NCBI GenBank assembly: GCA_029246505.1
Contig: JAQWNC010000003.1
Location: 155,484-219,483 of the forward strand
Length of the DNA: 64,000 nucleotides
Source of the DNA: Arenicellaceae bacterium
GTDB lineage: Bacteria; Pseudomonadota; Gammaproteobacteria; Arenicellales; Arenicellaceae
Direction: 5' to 3'
Shown: one piece after another, positions 9,587 through 20,039 of the stretch
Layout: each line of letters opens with the position of its first letter
Position numbering within the stretch: position 1 is the stretch's first letter
The notes under the pieces: generated by a model
The model's database searches: none
Seen by the model: the letters and a program-made list of their open reading frames with translations, nothing else
What the model was told of the DNA's origin: nothing
Position numbers and translations under genes: made by a program

Positions 9587-10486
9587 CTATACCAACAAGC
9601 TCTCCAAGTCTCGTTCGGCCTGCTCCAAAAAGGTGCTAGGCGTATAGTTAAAGTCAGTAATCGCTGGAGTATTATCATAGGCTAAATCTGAATTCATTCT
9701 GTCAGCCATTTCAGCAGTATAGGCAAATCGACCCGTAAGGGCCGCCAACCGCAATACACCGCGATAAACCGGCACCGGGAGACTAATTACTCTCGCCGGC
9801 TTATTCAGAGCTTCAAATATTCTAGACAACATTTTTCGATAGGTAACTGTTTCCGCACCGGCAAGTGTATAAATATTGCTATAGGTCGCGGCCTGATCCA
9901 ATGCCTTAAATATAGCGTCAACCAAATCTAATGTGTGAACGGGTTGCCGAAGGCCATCAGCATTTCCCGCAACCACGACAATACCCCAACGACTAATAAA
10001 ACGAGCTAATCTAGAAACGTTCTCGTCCAAACCAAAACCATAAATCATACTTGGGCGAAAAATCGTAAACGCGATCCCAAGTCGATCACATTGTGAAGCA
10101 GTATTCCGTTCCGCCTCATCGAGCAAACGCACCAATTCTTGCTCAATTGGGTCTTGAGTGTTTTTTTTAGACAACACACTACTGGAACTAAATACTATCA
10201 AACGCCTCAACCCGAGGTTCGCCAGAGATTGTAAATGCCGAGGCAGCAACCAAATGGGCGCACAGTGAACCATCGTGTCTATCGACTCAATAGCTGCTAT
10301 GGGTGTAAGTTCTTCATACTCCATGTCCCACTTTAATCCCTCTTCAGTAGCACAAGCATTCCTGCTAACTGCAACGACATGACAGCCACGGCGTTTAAAC
10401 TCTTCACACAGCGGGTACCCAACCACCCCTCGAGCCCCACTAACTAAAGTGACTTTGCTCAAAACACTTTCTTCACAATCGCCCAT
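9587..10486 (-). CDS. NAD(P)-dependent epimerase/dehydratase (extended SDR)
   Basis: This ~299-residue extended short-chain dehydrogenase probably modifies a nucleotide sugar for the polysaccharide made by this operon. The Rossmann motif is GARGVVG, close to the GxxGxxG form, and an SSSSV strand and FRPSMIYGFG follow; the tyrosine-lysine pair is not in the standard YxxxK form, so activity is not certain. It is the last gene of the operon and overlaps the preceding GT2. The ATG at 10486 gives a 28-bp overlap. A TTG at about 10464, whose bases overlap the GT2 stop, would give a more usual LSKVTLVSGARG beginning. Exact substrate unknown. Confidence 0.75.
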   Translation of the reverse strand: MGDCEESVLSKVTLVSGARGVVGYPLCEEFKRRGCHVVAVSRNACATEEGLKWDMEYEELTPIAAIESIDTMVHCAPIWLLPRHLQSLANLGLRRLIVFSSSSVLSKKNTQDPIEQELVRLLDEAERNTASQCDRLGIAFTIFRPSMIYGFGLDENVSRLARFISRWGIVVVAGNADGLRQPVHTLDLVDAIFKALDQAATYSNIYTLAGAETVTYRKMLSRIFEALNKPARVISLPVPVYRGVLRLAALTGRFAYTAEMADRMNSDLAYDNTPAITDFNYTPSTFLEQAERDLESLLV

Positions 10487-11334
10487 AAAGCGCGCGGCAA
10501 ATAAAGCAAATAAATACCCAACCGGATTAATCCACGCACCAGTAGGTTATATTTTTTACCTTCAAATTTACAAAAGAACCGATCCATACCCCGGTGCAGA
10601 TACCACAACACGCGGACTGGCCTTGCTCGGCTACTAACCCCTTTTTCGTGCATTAACTGAGCAGTTCCGACCCACGCAACTTTGTAGCCCGACAGCCAAA
10701 ACCGTTTGCACCAATCGAGATCTTCACAGTGCATGAAATATCCCTCATCCAGTATTCCAACCTCTTCGATCGCTGAACTTCTAGCAACCATAAAAGCTCC
10801 AGATATAGCATCTACGTATTCAATTTTTGAGTCATTCAAACTGAGTTGCTGTGGTTCTTCACCCCGATCAAAATCACTATTAAACAGCCGTCCTAAGCCA
10901 AGCAAACGCAACAAAGCTTGTAATAAAGTAGGGAAATCTCGCTTAGACGTTTTTTGATCACTACCGTCAGCATTTAAGATGCGCCCACCAGCGAGGCCAA
11001 TTTTGGCATCTTCAAGCATCCTCTCCGATATTAACTCCCATATCGATGACTCCAACTCACAATCTGGATTCATTAAAACTATAAATTCAGTATTCAGATT
11101 TTTTAGGATCTGATTATTCGCCGCCGCAAAACCAACATTCTCGGTATTTTGAATAATATTTAGCCGGGCATCCAAAACCGAAACACGTAACTCCTTGATG
11201 CTATTGTCGCTAGAAGCATTATCCACGACGGTTATTAACCCGGGAATGCAATCAAGCGCAGAACGAACCGCCCGTAGTAACCACTCCCCAGAGTTAAAGT
11301 TAACTATTACCGTTTGAACAGAAGGGCCAACCAT
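10459..11334 (-). CDS. Glycosyltransferase family 2 (rhamnosyltransferase-like)
   Basis: The protein has a GT-A fold family 2 signature: TVIVNFNSGEWLLRAVRS at the start, VDNASSDNS, then FIVLMNPDCELESS containing the DxD-like metal site, and MHCEDLDWCKRFW for the acceptor-side region. This pattern is like WbbL-type rhamnosyltransferases of O-antigen clusters, but the sugar cannot be read from sequence. The C-terminus is basic and hydrophobic, suggesting peripheral membrane contact. The ATG at 11334, one base after the stop of the upstream GT2, is preferred to a TTG at 11346. Confidence 0.85.
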   Translation of the reverse strand: MVGPSVQTVIVNFNSGEWLLRAVRSALDCIPGLITVVDNASSDNSIKELRVSVLDARLNIIQNTENVGFAAANNQILKNLNTEFIVLMNPDCELESSIWELISERMLEDAKIGLAGGRILNADGSDQKTSKRDFPTLLQALLRLLGLGRLFNSDFDRGEEPQQLSLNDSKIEYVDAISGAFMVARSSAIEEVGILDEGYFMHCEDLDWCKRFWLSGYKVAWVGTAQLMHEKGVSSRARPVRVLWYLHRGMDRFFCKFEGKKYNLLVRGLIRLGIYLLYLPRALWAIVKKVF

Positions 11335-11335
11335 T

Positions 11336-12274
11336 CTAGTGATCAACTTTTAAAGCTGTACTTGGTGGATTAATTTCCCGCCCTGTTTTACCCTGCAGTC
11401 CATCACGGATTCCCACCAAAATCATTTTTAAATTTTGAAATCTTGGAGCGCAAAACACCGTGTATAAAAGGCCAATGCCAACGAGCCTCCAGACATCGTT
11501 AATGATCCAGTTAATCGGTGCATACGAGCGCCGATACAATAAAACACTGTTTCGAAAAATATAATAATAACGAAATGGTCGATGCTGCGGCACATGCCTA
11601 GTGCGTCCTACCCAAACTTTCAGGGTACGTTCTCCCAAACCGTGCTCCATTAATGCACGACATTCACCATATGCATGAAAACCCGAATGCGCAGCCCTTA
11701 AAAACCAGTCAGTATCGACATGGTCAATAAACAGCCGCTCATCCATTTCGCCAACCCCGTCAATCGTAGACATCGGAATTAGCGAACCCGATGAAATAAG
11801 AAAATCTGCAGGGACCAAGGTTTCTCCGATTTCGCACTCGGAACAATATTGTCGTTTGAAGCGTAACCATCCAAAACGCACAAAGAAGGACTCATTATCT
11901 TCTTCAGAGCCAAAGTAGCAAGCACCCACCGCACTGACCATCTTTCCTTTAGCCATAAGTGTCGACAAGCTATCGGTCAAATTTTGGACCATATCGTGGG
12001 CTGGCACACTATCTTGATCCATCAAGAGAACCGCTTGTGCATCAAACTTTCTAGCTTGCACGATACCTTGATTATGCGCATGCGCTATACCAAAGTTTGT
12101 TTCAAGCAGATGCAGATGAATCAAGTCAGAGGCAAACAAAAAAATCGCCTCTTTGTTTGAAGAGCCGTTATCCACAACTACTATATTGGGAACTTGCAAG
12201 CTCAAAGACGCAAGTAAACGAGCCAAAACTTCAATGTTTGGATTATAAGTAACGACGATAGCGCAAACTTTCAC
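11336..12274 (-). CDS. Glycosyltransferase family 2 (RfbN-like rhamnosyltransferase)
   Basis: A 312-residue family 2 glycosyltransferase. Visible elements are CAIVVTYNPNIEVLARLLAS, VVDNGSSN, LLMDQDSVP (DxD metal site), and FIDHVDTDWFLRA, the pattern found in RfbN-type rhamnosyltransferases. It likely adds one sugar of the O-chain on the cytoplasmic side of the inner membrane. It lies between two other GT2 genes in the polysaccharide operon. The start is the ATG at 12274, about 45 bp after the preceding gene. The transferred sugar is inferred only from family resemblance. Confidence 0.85.
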   Translation of the reverse strand: MKVCAIVVTYNPNIEVLARLLASLSLQVPNIVVVDNGSSNKEAIFLFASDLIHLHLLETNFGIAHAHNQGIVQARKFDAQAVLLMDQDSVPAHDMVQNLTDSLSTLMAKGKMVSAVGACYFGSEEDNESFFVRFGWLRFKRQYCSECEIGETLVPADFLISSGSLIPMSTIDGVGEMDERLFIDHVDTDWFLRAAHSGFHAYGECRALMEHGLGERTLKVWVGRTRHVPQHRPFRYYYIFRNSVLLYRRSYAPINWIINDVWRLVGIGLLYTVFCAPRFQNLKMILVGIRDGLQGKTGREINPPSTALKVDH

Positions 12275-12319
12275 GGTTAGCTTTCTATCAGCAACTCGTT
12301 TTGAAAATGATTGTTTACC

Positions 12320-13315
12320 TTAATTTGGATTGTTCTCAAAACCTATCTTCGACCGAACGTGATAAATCGGCTTGTCCTGACTTTCATAGTAGGTACGAAT
12401 CTGAAGCTCGCCGAGCAGACCAAATATAATGAATTGCACACCCAACAAAAATAGTACCAATGCGAACAGTAGCAGCGGACGCTCACTGAGCGACATGCCT
12501 AAAAATAGTCGGCCGAATGCCAGGTAAGCTGCAATCAAAAATCCCGTAGATCCACAAATTAAGCCCGGTATCCCAAAAAAATGAATCGGCCTACCGGAAT
12601 AACTCAATAGAAACTTAACCGTTATCAAATCCAGTATCACGCGAAAAACTCTAGATAATCCGTATTTTGACTCACCCGCTGTACGAGCACGATGATTTAC
12701 TGCAACCTCGGCAATACGCACCCCCATAAAACTCGCGACCGCAGGTATAAAACGATGCAGTTCCCCGTACAAGGTAATGCCTTTGGCGACATCTTTACGC
12801 ATTGCCTTCAACGTACAGCCATAATCGTGCAAGCTGACATCGGTGATTTTTGATATTAATTTATTTGCTAATAACGATGGGAGTTTTCGCGACCAGTAAG
12901 TGTCCTGACGATCCCTCCGCCAGCCACAAACTAGATCAAACCCCTCATCAATCTTTTGCAGTAACAACGGTATATCTTCAGGGTCGTTCTGCCTATCAGC
13001 ATCCATAGTAATCACTACATCGCCCTGTGAAAAGTCCAACCCCGCCGCCATTGCCGCCGTCTGCCCAAAGTTACGTCGAAACTCTACAACCTTAATTCGA
13101 GGATTCCTTTCATGCTCCTTAGACAAAAGCGCCACCCCACCATCAGAACTGCCATCGTCAACGAATATTAGCTCATAAATTTTTCCTTGCTCAAGTAATG
13201 GGGCAAAACTAGCCTCTAATTCTTCAACCAGGGGTTGTAGGTTTTCTTGCTCGTTTAAGAATGGTATGACAACTGAAATATCCATAGATATATTTTCGCT
13301 TAAAGTATTTGGCAT
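12320..13315 (-). CDS. Polyprenol-phosphate glycosyltransferase, GT2 with two membrane helices
   Basis: This 331-residue protein resembles the ArnC/GtrB/dolichol-phosphate-mannose-synthase group, which moves a sugar from a nucleotide onto undecaprenyl phosphate. The catalytic domain shows DISVVIPFLNEQENLQPLV, VDDGSSDGG, ITMDADRQNDPEDI (metal site), and GESKYGLSRV just before the membrane. Two hydrophobic helices near residues 245-310 are typical. The role is probably either to prime a sugar donor for a periplasmic transferase or to decorate the polysaccharide. An internal ATG (13285) would begin directly at MDISVVIPF; both starts are possible. Confidence 0.85.
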   Translation of the reverse strand: MPNTLSENISMDISVVIPFLNEQENLQPLVEELEASFAPLLEQGKIYELIFVDDGSSDGGVALLSKEHERNPRIKVVEFRRNFGQTAAMAAGLDFSQGDVVITMDADRQNDPEDIPLLLQKIDEGFDLVCGWRRDRQDTYWSRKLPSLLANKLISKITDVSLHDYGCTLKAMRKDVAKGITLYGELHRFIPAVASFMGVRIAEVAVNHRARTAGESKYGLSRVFRVILDLITVKFLLSYSGRPIHFFGIPGLICGSTGFLIAAYLAFGRLFLGMSLSERPLLLFALVLFLLGVQFIIFGLLGELQIRTYYESQDKPIYHVRSKIGFENNPN

Positions 13316-13332
13316 CTATCGCCTAGAGTTTA

Positions 13333-15944
13333 TCATTGGCTAATCAATTGCAGGTAGTCATCCGCCAGTTCAGCAACTTGGTCTTCTAGTGAGGTGATTC
13401 TCGCTTGACTGGCCGCGATATCAGGGGTGTTCGTTAAATAGTAACTCGATTTCTCATTTAATTTATTAAGAATTTTGGCCAAGCCAGCATCGTCACGCAT
13501 GGGGTAAATAAAACCAGTTTTTTTCGAAATCACATCCTCTGCCATTCCACCTGCATCTGCTGCCACCACCCAAATACCGCGTAATGCAGCTTCACGAGTG
13601 ACCAAACCAAAACTTTCTGGCCACACGGATGGCGCTACAAGCACATCGATTGACATATAAAAACCGTCCATCGCATCCGGCGTTTGGCGACCCCAAGTAA
13701 ACACATTTGATTCACCCCACTTACCTACAGCTTTAACATTGGAGCGTTCTTCGTCTATATCGATAACATGACACTCAAGTTGTGAACACTGCGCCTCTTG
13801 CAGAACTCGCTTAAGCTGATAGTAACCCTTATGGTCACAGATTCCACCTACATAGCCTAAGCGTAGTTTACCGCTAGCAGACTTACTTCTATTCACTGGC
13901 GCTACGTGGGGCAAACCATTCTTGTTAACGGCTATATTCTTGAAACCGTTTTGTCGGTAAAGAGTGGCTTGATATTCCGACACTGCATATATTTTTTCTG
14001 CGCCTACCAACAAGCCAGATAAGTATTTAGATCGTTTAACAGCAGCCTCTGTATTCGAGGATGTTTGCTGCACAACTAGCGGGTTCAACTGATTGAAATC
14101 AACTAAATTTGTATTTTTATCGAGTAAAAACTGATGCTCAGAAATCCACCAAGCATCATGGACAGTCACTACATATGGAATAGAAAGTGACGCCGCGCTT
14201 TCGAGTAGAGTACCCGTCAGGCGTTGAACACAGTGCAAATGGATAATATCTGGTTTGAAGTACGCTAAGTACTCATCAAAAAAGTCCTTTAATACTCATC
14301 ACGATAGCGCCATTCAAAGTCCTGCTCAGGCGGGATTCCAATAGTTTGTACCAAGGTCCCATTCCAAACATACTCGGTCATTTGGTATGGCGAAGTTAGG
14401 GTTAACTCTGATCTAAGCACTACGACGTCAAAATCCTTACCGTACTGTCGCTGCAATTCTTCTACTGAACGAACCACGACTACCGTCGCCCCACCAACCA
14501 GCTCGGGAGGATAAAAAGTATTAACTACTAATACACGTTTACGCTTTTTCTCTGAGTAGCCCAGCCCTCGTTTACACATGTCTGCTTGAAAGCGATTAAG
14601 TGTGTCAGCCATGTGGTTTTGCATTGCTACACGTCCATAATTTGCACGGGCTTTAATTCTTGCGGCCTCACCAATCTGAGCTCTAAGGGCAGCAGACTCT
14701 ATTAAATCGCCAATGCACTGCTCCCACTCAGTATCATCATTGGCAAACAAACCATCAACACCCTGGTCAATAACATCCCTATAGGTACCAGTTGGCGTGA
14801 CGACCGAAGGAACCCCGAAAACCCCAGCCTCTAGCCATTTAATTTCACTTTTACAATCTGCAAATATCCCTTCTTCCAGCGGAGCAATACTAATATCAGC
14901 GTAGCGCAGTGCGGTTAGATATACATCAAAATCCATCAAACCAAATTGATGGATACGGTCTGAGTATGCCTCCAAAGGAGCTGGCAATGAAAGGTAGCCA
15001 ATTATTACGATCTCTAAACTACTATGCTTTTTCATCAACCGGGCAAGCACACCACCTACTAGGGCAAAGTCCTCATCATGGGTTCTAGTGCCACTACCAT
15101 AAAGTAGGCGAACCACCCCAGCAGGCCTCTCAGCCATTGGGTTTTCTAGTACATCGTATACTACTTGGTCGAGCGCGTTGGGTAATACCTCGCAACGACC
15201 CTTACCAATCACCTTTTCAATTTCTGTCATCAGCGCGGGTGTTGAAGTAGTTGCGTAATCGCATAATTTAATAGCACTTTGATAAAGTTCAGCCCCCTTC
15301 AACATTTGCTCATAATCGTGCTCAGATAACTGACCACTGCCACCTTTAAACTTTTCTTCCAACCGCGCCCGATCAAAAATCAGATCATCCGTATCAAAAA
15401 TTGTCATCTTCTTAAGTGCCTTGGCATAACGGATAGTCAGTAACACATCATCAAAACCTGGCACACGGTAAAACAACACGATATCGAATAAATGCATCCT
15501 TTCGCGTGCTAAACTCCCATTCCTCCATGACACCCATTCGTTATCCCAACCCAAGGCGTCTAGCTGATGCATTTTTTGCTCTACCCGATAACGGAAACAC
15601 TGCGGGACCGTCTCTTCGATTACCAATAAAACTCGAGGTTTCTCCCGACTGGGTCGCGGTGGAAAGTCCTCATCCGTCTTAAACACTAACTCCACCGGCG
15701 TGCCGGTTTTCGCGGGCATTATTTTAGCGATATAACCCGATAATACTCTTCCTACACGTTGTTTAACCCTGACATAGCGAAACAAAATAGAAAGGAAAAC
15801 GTTAAACACAACCATGGTTGATGGTGAGCCGGCTATCCAGTGCAACACACCTTCAGTTCGGGTGCGATTTGGCTTACTTAACGCGGCCAGACGGGCAAAT
15901 AGGAATGTGGTCTTCTTAACGATTTTCTTCATTTTTTCAAGCAA
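13333..15944 (-). pseudogene. Double glycosyltransferase (two GT-B domains) split by a frameshift
   Basis: Two open frames form one gene of about 870 codons. The first (15944 to 14289) encodes a group 1 glycosyltransferase with DTDDLIFDR and a C-terminal LLYGSGTRTHDEDFALV to EEGIFADCKSEIKWLEAG region, then begins a second GT-B domain at VLVVNTFYPPELVGGATVVV. It stops after RYRDEY. The remaining frame continues that domain as VLKDFFDEYLAYFKPDIIHLH, then VTVHDAWW and PSVWPESFGLVTREAA. Adding one G near 14295 joins them as YRDEV-LKDF. Unless this is an assembly error, the full protein is not made. The start is TTG at 15944 or ATG at 15932, just after the stop of the upstream 1363-residue gene. 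Confidence 0.8.
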
Positions 15945-15947
15945 TCA

Positions 15948-18900
15948 CTAGTAGCGATAGTCATCATGCCCCTTATCAAAATTAGGATTGTGGTAAGGAT
16001 CACCTTTCTCAATTGAATCAAGATGACGAGCTCTAAAATTAGCCATCTCTTGGGAGAATCGCGATACCTTGTCGGTAGTAACTTCATAGCCGCGCGATTT
16101 CGACTCGAAATGATAGGCCTCACAATACGGTGTAAAAATATTAAAATATCCAGCTTCACGAGCTCGAATACAAAAATCCACATCGTTATAGGCTACGGCA
16201 AACTGATCCTCATCAAATCCGCCTAACTCCTGATAAATCGATCGTTTTACCATCAGTAATGCGCCGGTTACCGCGGTGACATTTTGTACCAACTGTAAAC
16301 GATTAAAGTACCCTTCATGGTACGCTGGAAAGTTCTTATGGATATGCCCCGCATACCCACCCAAACCATGCACTATCCCGGCGTGCTGAATAGTATTGTC
16401 CGGGTAAAATAGCTTGCCCCCAACAGCAGCAACATTAGCTCGCTGAGAATGCTCAAGTAGAGACTCGATCCAATCACTGGACAACACTTCAATATCATTG
16501 TTCAGCAAAAGAATATGCTCCCCTTTAGCCTGCTGAACGCCAGCATTTACCACAAGCGAAAAATTGAACCCCTGGTTCAATTCGAGCATCCGAATTCGAG
16601 AATCCTGCTTGGAGAAATTCGCCAGAGCATCGTACAAAATTGGCGAGGTACTATCGTTAGAGACACAGATAATCTCGTAGTTATCATAAGAAGATTGAAT
16701 CTGTATGGCATGAATACACTTGGTTAATAACCAAGGCTTATCCTTCAAAGGGATAATAATGCTGACAAGCGGTTCACCCTGAATTAGCCGCCGGACGCGA
16801 AAATAGTGCATTTTGTTACCATCCAAAACTTCTGCTGATGGCTCACCGCGGCGCGCCAACGCGTCCTTAAGGGCGCTACGGGCGTTCTCATGGGCTTCGG
16901 GTTTTACTTTTGGATTCATCGCAGTGGAAGTTTCAATCATTCGCCAGTGATATAGCGGCTTTGCGACATGTGCAATTTTCGTTGCTTGCTCAACCACACG
17001 TAAAAATAGATCGTAATCCTGCGCCCCGTCATAACCCACTCGAAATCGGCCGACCTTATTAAACAGTTCACTCGCGATCAAAACCATATGGGTAATGTAG
17101 TTTTGAGACAGCAGCAAATCAGGCGAGTAATCTGGTTTGAAATGTGGGTTTTCAAGCTCCCCGTCTGAAATCAGAAAATCTTCATCTGAATATACAAAGT
17201 CCGCACCCTTTTGTGCTTCCAGCACAAGCTCGAGTAATGCGTGAGGCGCGAGTACATCGTCATGGTCAAGTAAGGTTATGTACTCACCGGTCGCCAAATC
17301 AGCAGCGTGATTGCTAGCAAGAGAGATATTTTCATTTTGCTCACTAAAATGTACCTTAATGCGAGGATTATTGAGCGCCCTCAAATATTCGAGTGTCTGT
17401 TGGTTGTTAGAGTAGTCATCAACAATGCATAGCTCCCATTCTGGGTAGACCTGATTAATAACAGATGCAACAGCCTGGTCTAAAAGCTCGGGAGCAAGAT
17501 CAAACACTGGCATGAGGATGCTAACTAACGGTGTACCATTTAACTCGTCTTGTGAACTCCAATAATCGACTGGTCGTGACGCCAACCATGCTTCATAATT
17601 ATTCGGTGCCCTTTCCAGTGGAGCAACAATCACCTCAGGTTCAGGCTTGTTGGAATACCTCTGCTTCAAATGAGTAGCCAAACCATTAATGCCATGCCTT
17701 CGAATAGCTTTATATGGTCTACAAATTTGTTGGTAACCACGAAAAAGTCCGGGAATAAACCGTCGATGGACGACATCTCTATAAGTTTCTGCATATCGCC
17801 AAACACGCGAACGCTTTATCTCATTCAGTTCGTGCGAAGCAGCAAGATATTGATCTTGATAACGCTGATTAATATCAGCAATCGATGCTAACTTTCCTTC
17901 AATAAGTTCAGAAGCCAACGAGTAGCGATCACCAATAATGATAGCCTCGCGTGAACGGGGGAAAACCATATCGGCTTCAAATACATAATTTTCGTCGGCC
18001 GACAGACGTCGTCTCGGATTAATATGAAATTCCAGCCAGGCATCTTCTTCAAACAAATAGTATCCGCTCCCGAAACTAGCGCGTTCAAACCGCATACCAT
18101 GAAATTCTCGCACTGCATCAGCCACCTGATTTTCTCCTTTGTACTGCCACACTAACTCCTTATTTTCACCACTAGTTGCGTACAAACTGACTCGACTTAA
18201 TCGAAAGAATCCAGCGAGCTCTTCCCAAAAAACACTACAAGGATCAAACCGAATAAACTGAAGCTCATTAGCTTGAGTAGGTAGGGTCAACACCACAGTC
18301 TGTCTGGATTTACTAGAGCCAGCTGTCACCACCACACGATCCAATGCAACAAAATCGGCTTCGTTTCGGCGCCAATAAACCGCCAAATCTGGGTTACGTG
18401 AATTCATCCTTTGCAAGAAAGGAGCCTCCATATCCATCAAAACTGGCTCAGCAGATGCGACGCGCTGCAACAGCGTATCCTTCTCGATAACATCGTCAAG
18501 CATCTTTCGCCCAATAGGCTTGCCCACCAATTCAAAACAATGAAATACCAGATCAAGCGTATTAACTAACCGCCTGGATATACTGTACTCGACTAGCAAA
18601 CTACGATAACTCGATACAAATATAACAATTGCCCGAAACAATAGCAGCTCGGGGAACAAGGTCCATTCAGTCTTCCATTCCTTATCAATCACCTCGTATT
18701 GGCCATCAATCAGTACGATATTGCTTGGCAAAAGATCCGGATTTAAATCTTCCGATTGCTGCAAAAAAACAAAATAATCACGCACGCACTGTTCAAATTC
18801 ATCAAAGTGTTTTGCAGACAACAATGCTCTCGACCAAACAACCGATAACAAGGGCCCATCAAAGTATACTTCAGTAGATTCAAGTTCATGGGTAACCCCA

Positions 18901-20039
18901 TCGATCGCGCCACTTCGTTGCGCAGCCTCTAGGTCTATAAACTCTCTATGCACCTCATCTGATCCAGCAGGTTTTTTGGCCAAAGTGCAATACTCTAGGC
19001 GCCGATTGAATTTAGGTAAATGCGCAAAGTCCGGTGCTGCAAGTTTGCTAATGGCTTTTGATGACTTACCCGCGAGAATTAAAAAAGAATTTGCCACCTT
19101 CCCGACGTAGCCTCCTTCACATGCCGCTCGCCAGAGCATCATTTCGCGACCACCCATATCCAGATATTCTAGATAGTCTCGCGAATTACTGCCTTCTAAC
19201 AAGTTTGACGCATATTTGTGCTGGGCTGCAAACTCTTCAGAAATAACCAGATCCGGTATTTTATAGTCCGGAAACGGATACAAAACCTGGTTATCGGATA
19301 ACCCCGCTGCAGTCAGCTGCGCTTGCCACTCGTCATAACTATAGGTTCTGATTCCAGCGCTTTTGGGGTAACCGCTAATACCAATATATGGCTCGGCATA
19401 ATGATCTTCATTCGCGCCCATAACGTACTTAAGGCCGGTACGATTCTCAATCGCGATTATTACGACACCATTAGTGCTTATCGATGATTTCGCGCGTTGT
19501 AAAAGCGATTGCAAGGCCTCTTGGTCAGTCACGCCTTCTGAAAAACGACCCGCATACTCAGTTACACCTACATATAAAACTAGATCGTACGCTTCTTCGG
19601 AGAATTCGAAATCGTTAAAATTTCCAGTCGAGATAGTAACGTTCTTCAGGTCTTTGCATCTAAGCGCTGCTAGCTCTGCGCGCACTGGCGAACCTTCAAC
19701 AGAATCGACTACCGCCCCTTGCTCACCCAAATAGCGTGTTATTGCACCACAACCGCAGCCGAGTTCGAGTATGCGTTTACACGACGAAAGGTCGAAACCT
19801 CTCAATAAATTAGCGCGTAATGGCGTTAGATGATACTCACTACCCCAATCTCGAATATGACTTTTAAGCTCAACTGAATAGCTACTCAGGTCACTTGATT
19901 GCTTAAGTACCTCCCGTAAATATTGCTCAGTCTCTGAGCCGTCTGAATAGGCAAAATCTTTTTGCGCGGCTGGGTGCACGTAAACGCCTTGCTCATTCTC
20001 AACCAGTTTATTGAGTTCAACTAATGAGATACTCATCAT
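15948..20039 (-). CDS. Methyltransferase / kinase-like / double GT2 fusion protein
   Basis: A 1363-residue multidomain enzyme. Residues ~50-260 are a class I SAM methyltransferase (motif I LELGCGCG at ~91-98). Residues ~330-480 include DLLPSNIVLIDGQYEVIDKEW (~435-455), resembling the catalytic-loop and metal-binding motifs of aminoglycoside-phosphotransferase-type kinases. Residues ~838-1050 form one GT2 domain (PLVSILMPVFD, IVDDYSNN, LLDHDDVL), and ~1090-1320 a second (PLVSIIIPLKD, LLLNNDIEV, AYNDVDFCIRAREAGY). It begins at an ATGA overlap with the stop of the Wzt-like gene. A methyl/phosphoryl-capping plus chain-building role in O-antigen synthesis is inference from the WbdD model; the individual domains are clear. 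Confidence 0.85.
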   Translation of the reverse strand: MMSISLVELNKLVENEQGVYVHPAAQKDFAYSDGSETEQYLREVLKQSSDLSSYSVELKSHIRDWGSEYHLTPLRANLLRGFDLSSCKRILELGCGCGAITRYLGEQGAVVDSVEGSPVRAELAALRCKDLKNVTISTGNFNDFEFSEEAYDLVLYVGVTEYAGRFSEGVTDQEALQSLLQRAKSSISTNGVVIIAIENRTGLKYVMGANEDHYAEPYIGISGYPKSAGIRTYSYDEWQAQLTAAGLSDNQVLYPFPDYKIPDLVISEEFAAQHKYASNLLEGSNSRDYLEYLDMGGREMMLWRAACEGGYVGKVANSFLILAGKSSKAISKLAAPDFAHLPKFNRRLEYCTLAKKPAGSDEVHREFIDLEAAQRSGAIDGVTHELESTEVYFDGPLLSVVWSRALLSAKHFDEFEQCVRDYFVFLQQSEDLNPDLLPSNIVLIDGQYEVIDKEWKTEWTLFPELLLFRAIVIFVSSYRSLLVEYSISRRLVNTLDLVFHCFELVGKPIGRKMLDDVIEKDTLLQRVASAEPVLMDMEAPFLQRMNSRNPDLAVYWRRNEADFVALDRVVVTAGSSKSRQTVVLTLPTQANELQFIRFDPCSVFWEELAGFFRLSRVSLYATSGENKELVWQYKGENQVADAVREFHGMRFERASFGSGYYLFEEDAWLEFHINPRRRLSADENYVFEADMVFPRSREAIIIGDRYSLASELIEGKLASIADINQRYQDQYLAASHELNEIKRSRVWRYAETYRDVVHRRFIPGLFRGYQQICRPYKAIRRHGINGLATHLKQRYSNKPEPEVIVAPLERAPNNYEAWLASRPVDYWSSQDELNGTPLVSILMPVFDLAPELLDQAVASVINQVYPEWELCIVDDYSNNQQTLEYLRALNNPRIKVHFSEQNENISLASNHAADLATGEYITLLDHDDVLAPHALLELVLEAQKGADFVYSDEDFLISDGELENPHFKPDYSPDLLLSQNYITHMVLIASELFNKVGRFRVGYDGAQDYDLFLRVVEQATKIAHVAKPLYHWRMIETSTAMNPKVKPEAHENARSALKDALARRGEPSAEVLDGNKMHYFRVRRLIQGEPLVSIIIPLKDKPWLLTKCIHAIQIQSSYDNYEIICVSNDSTSPILYDALANFSKQDSRIRMLELNQGFNFSLVVNAGVQQAKGEHILLLNNDIEVLSSDWIESLLEHSQRANVAAVGGKLFYPDNTIQHAGIVHGLGGYAGHIHKNFPAYHEGYFNRLQLVQNVTAVTGALLMVKRSIYQELGGFDEDQFAVAYNDVDFCIRAREAGYFNIFTPYCEAYHFESKSRGYEVTTDKVSRFSQEMANFRARHLDSIEKGDPYHNPNFDKGHDDYRY

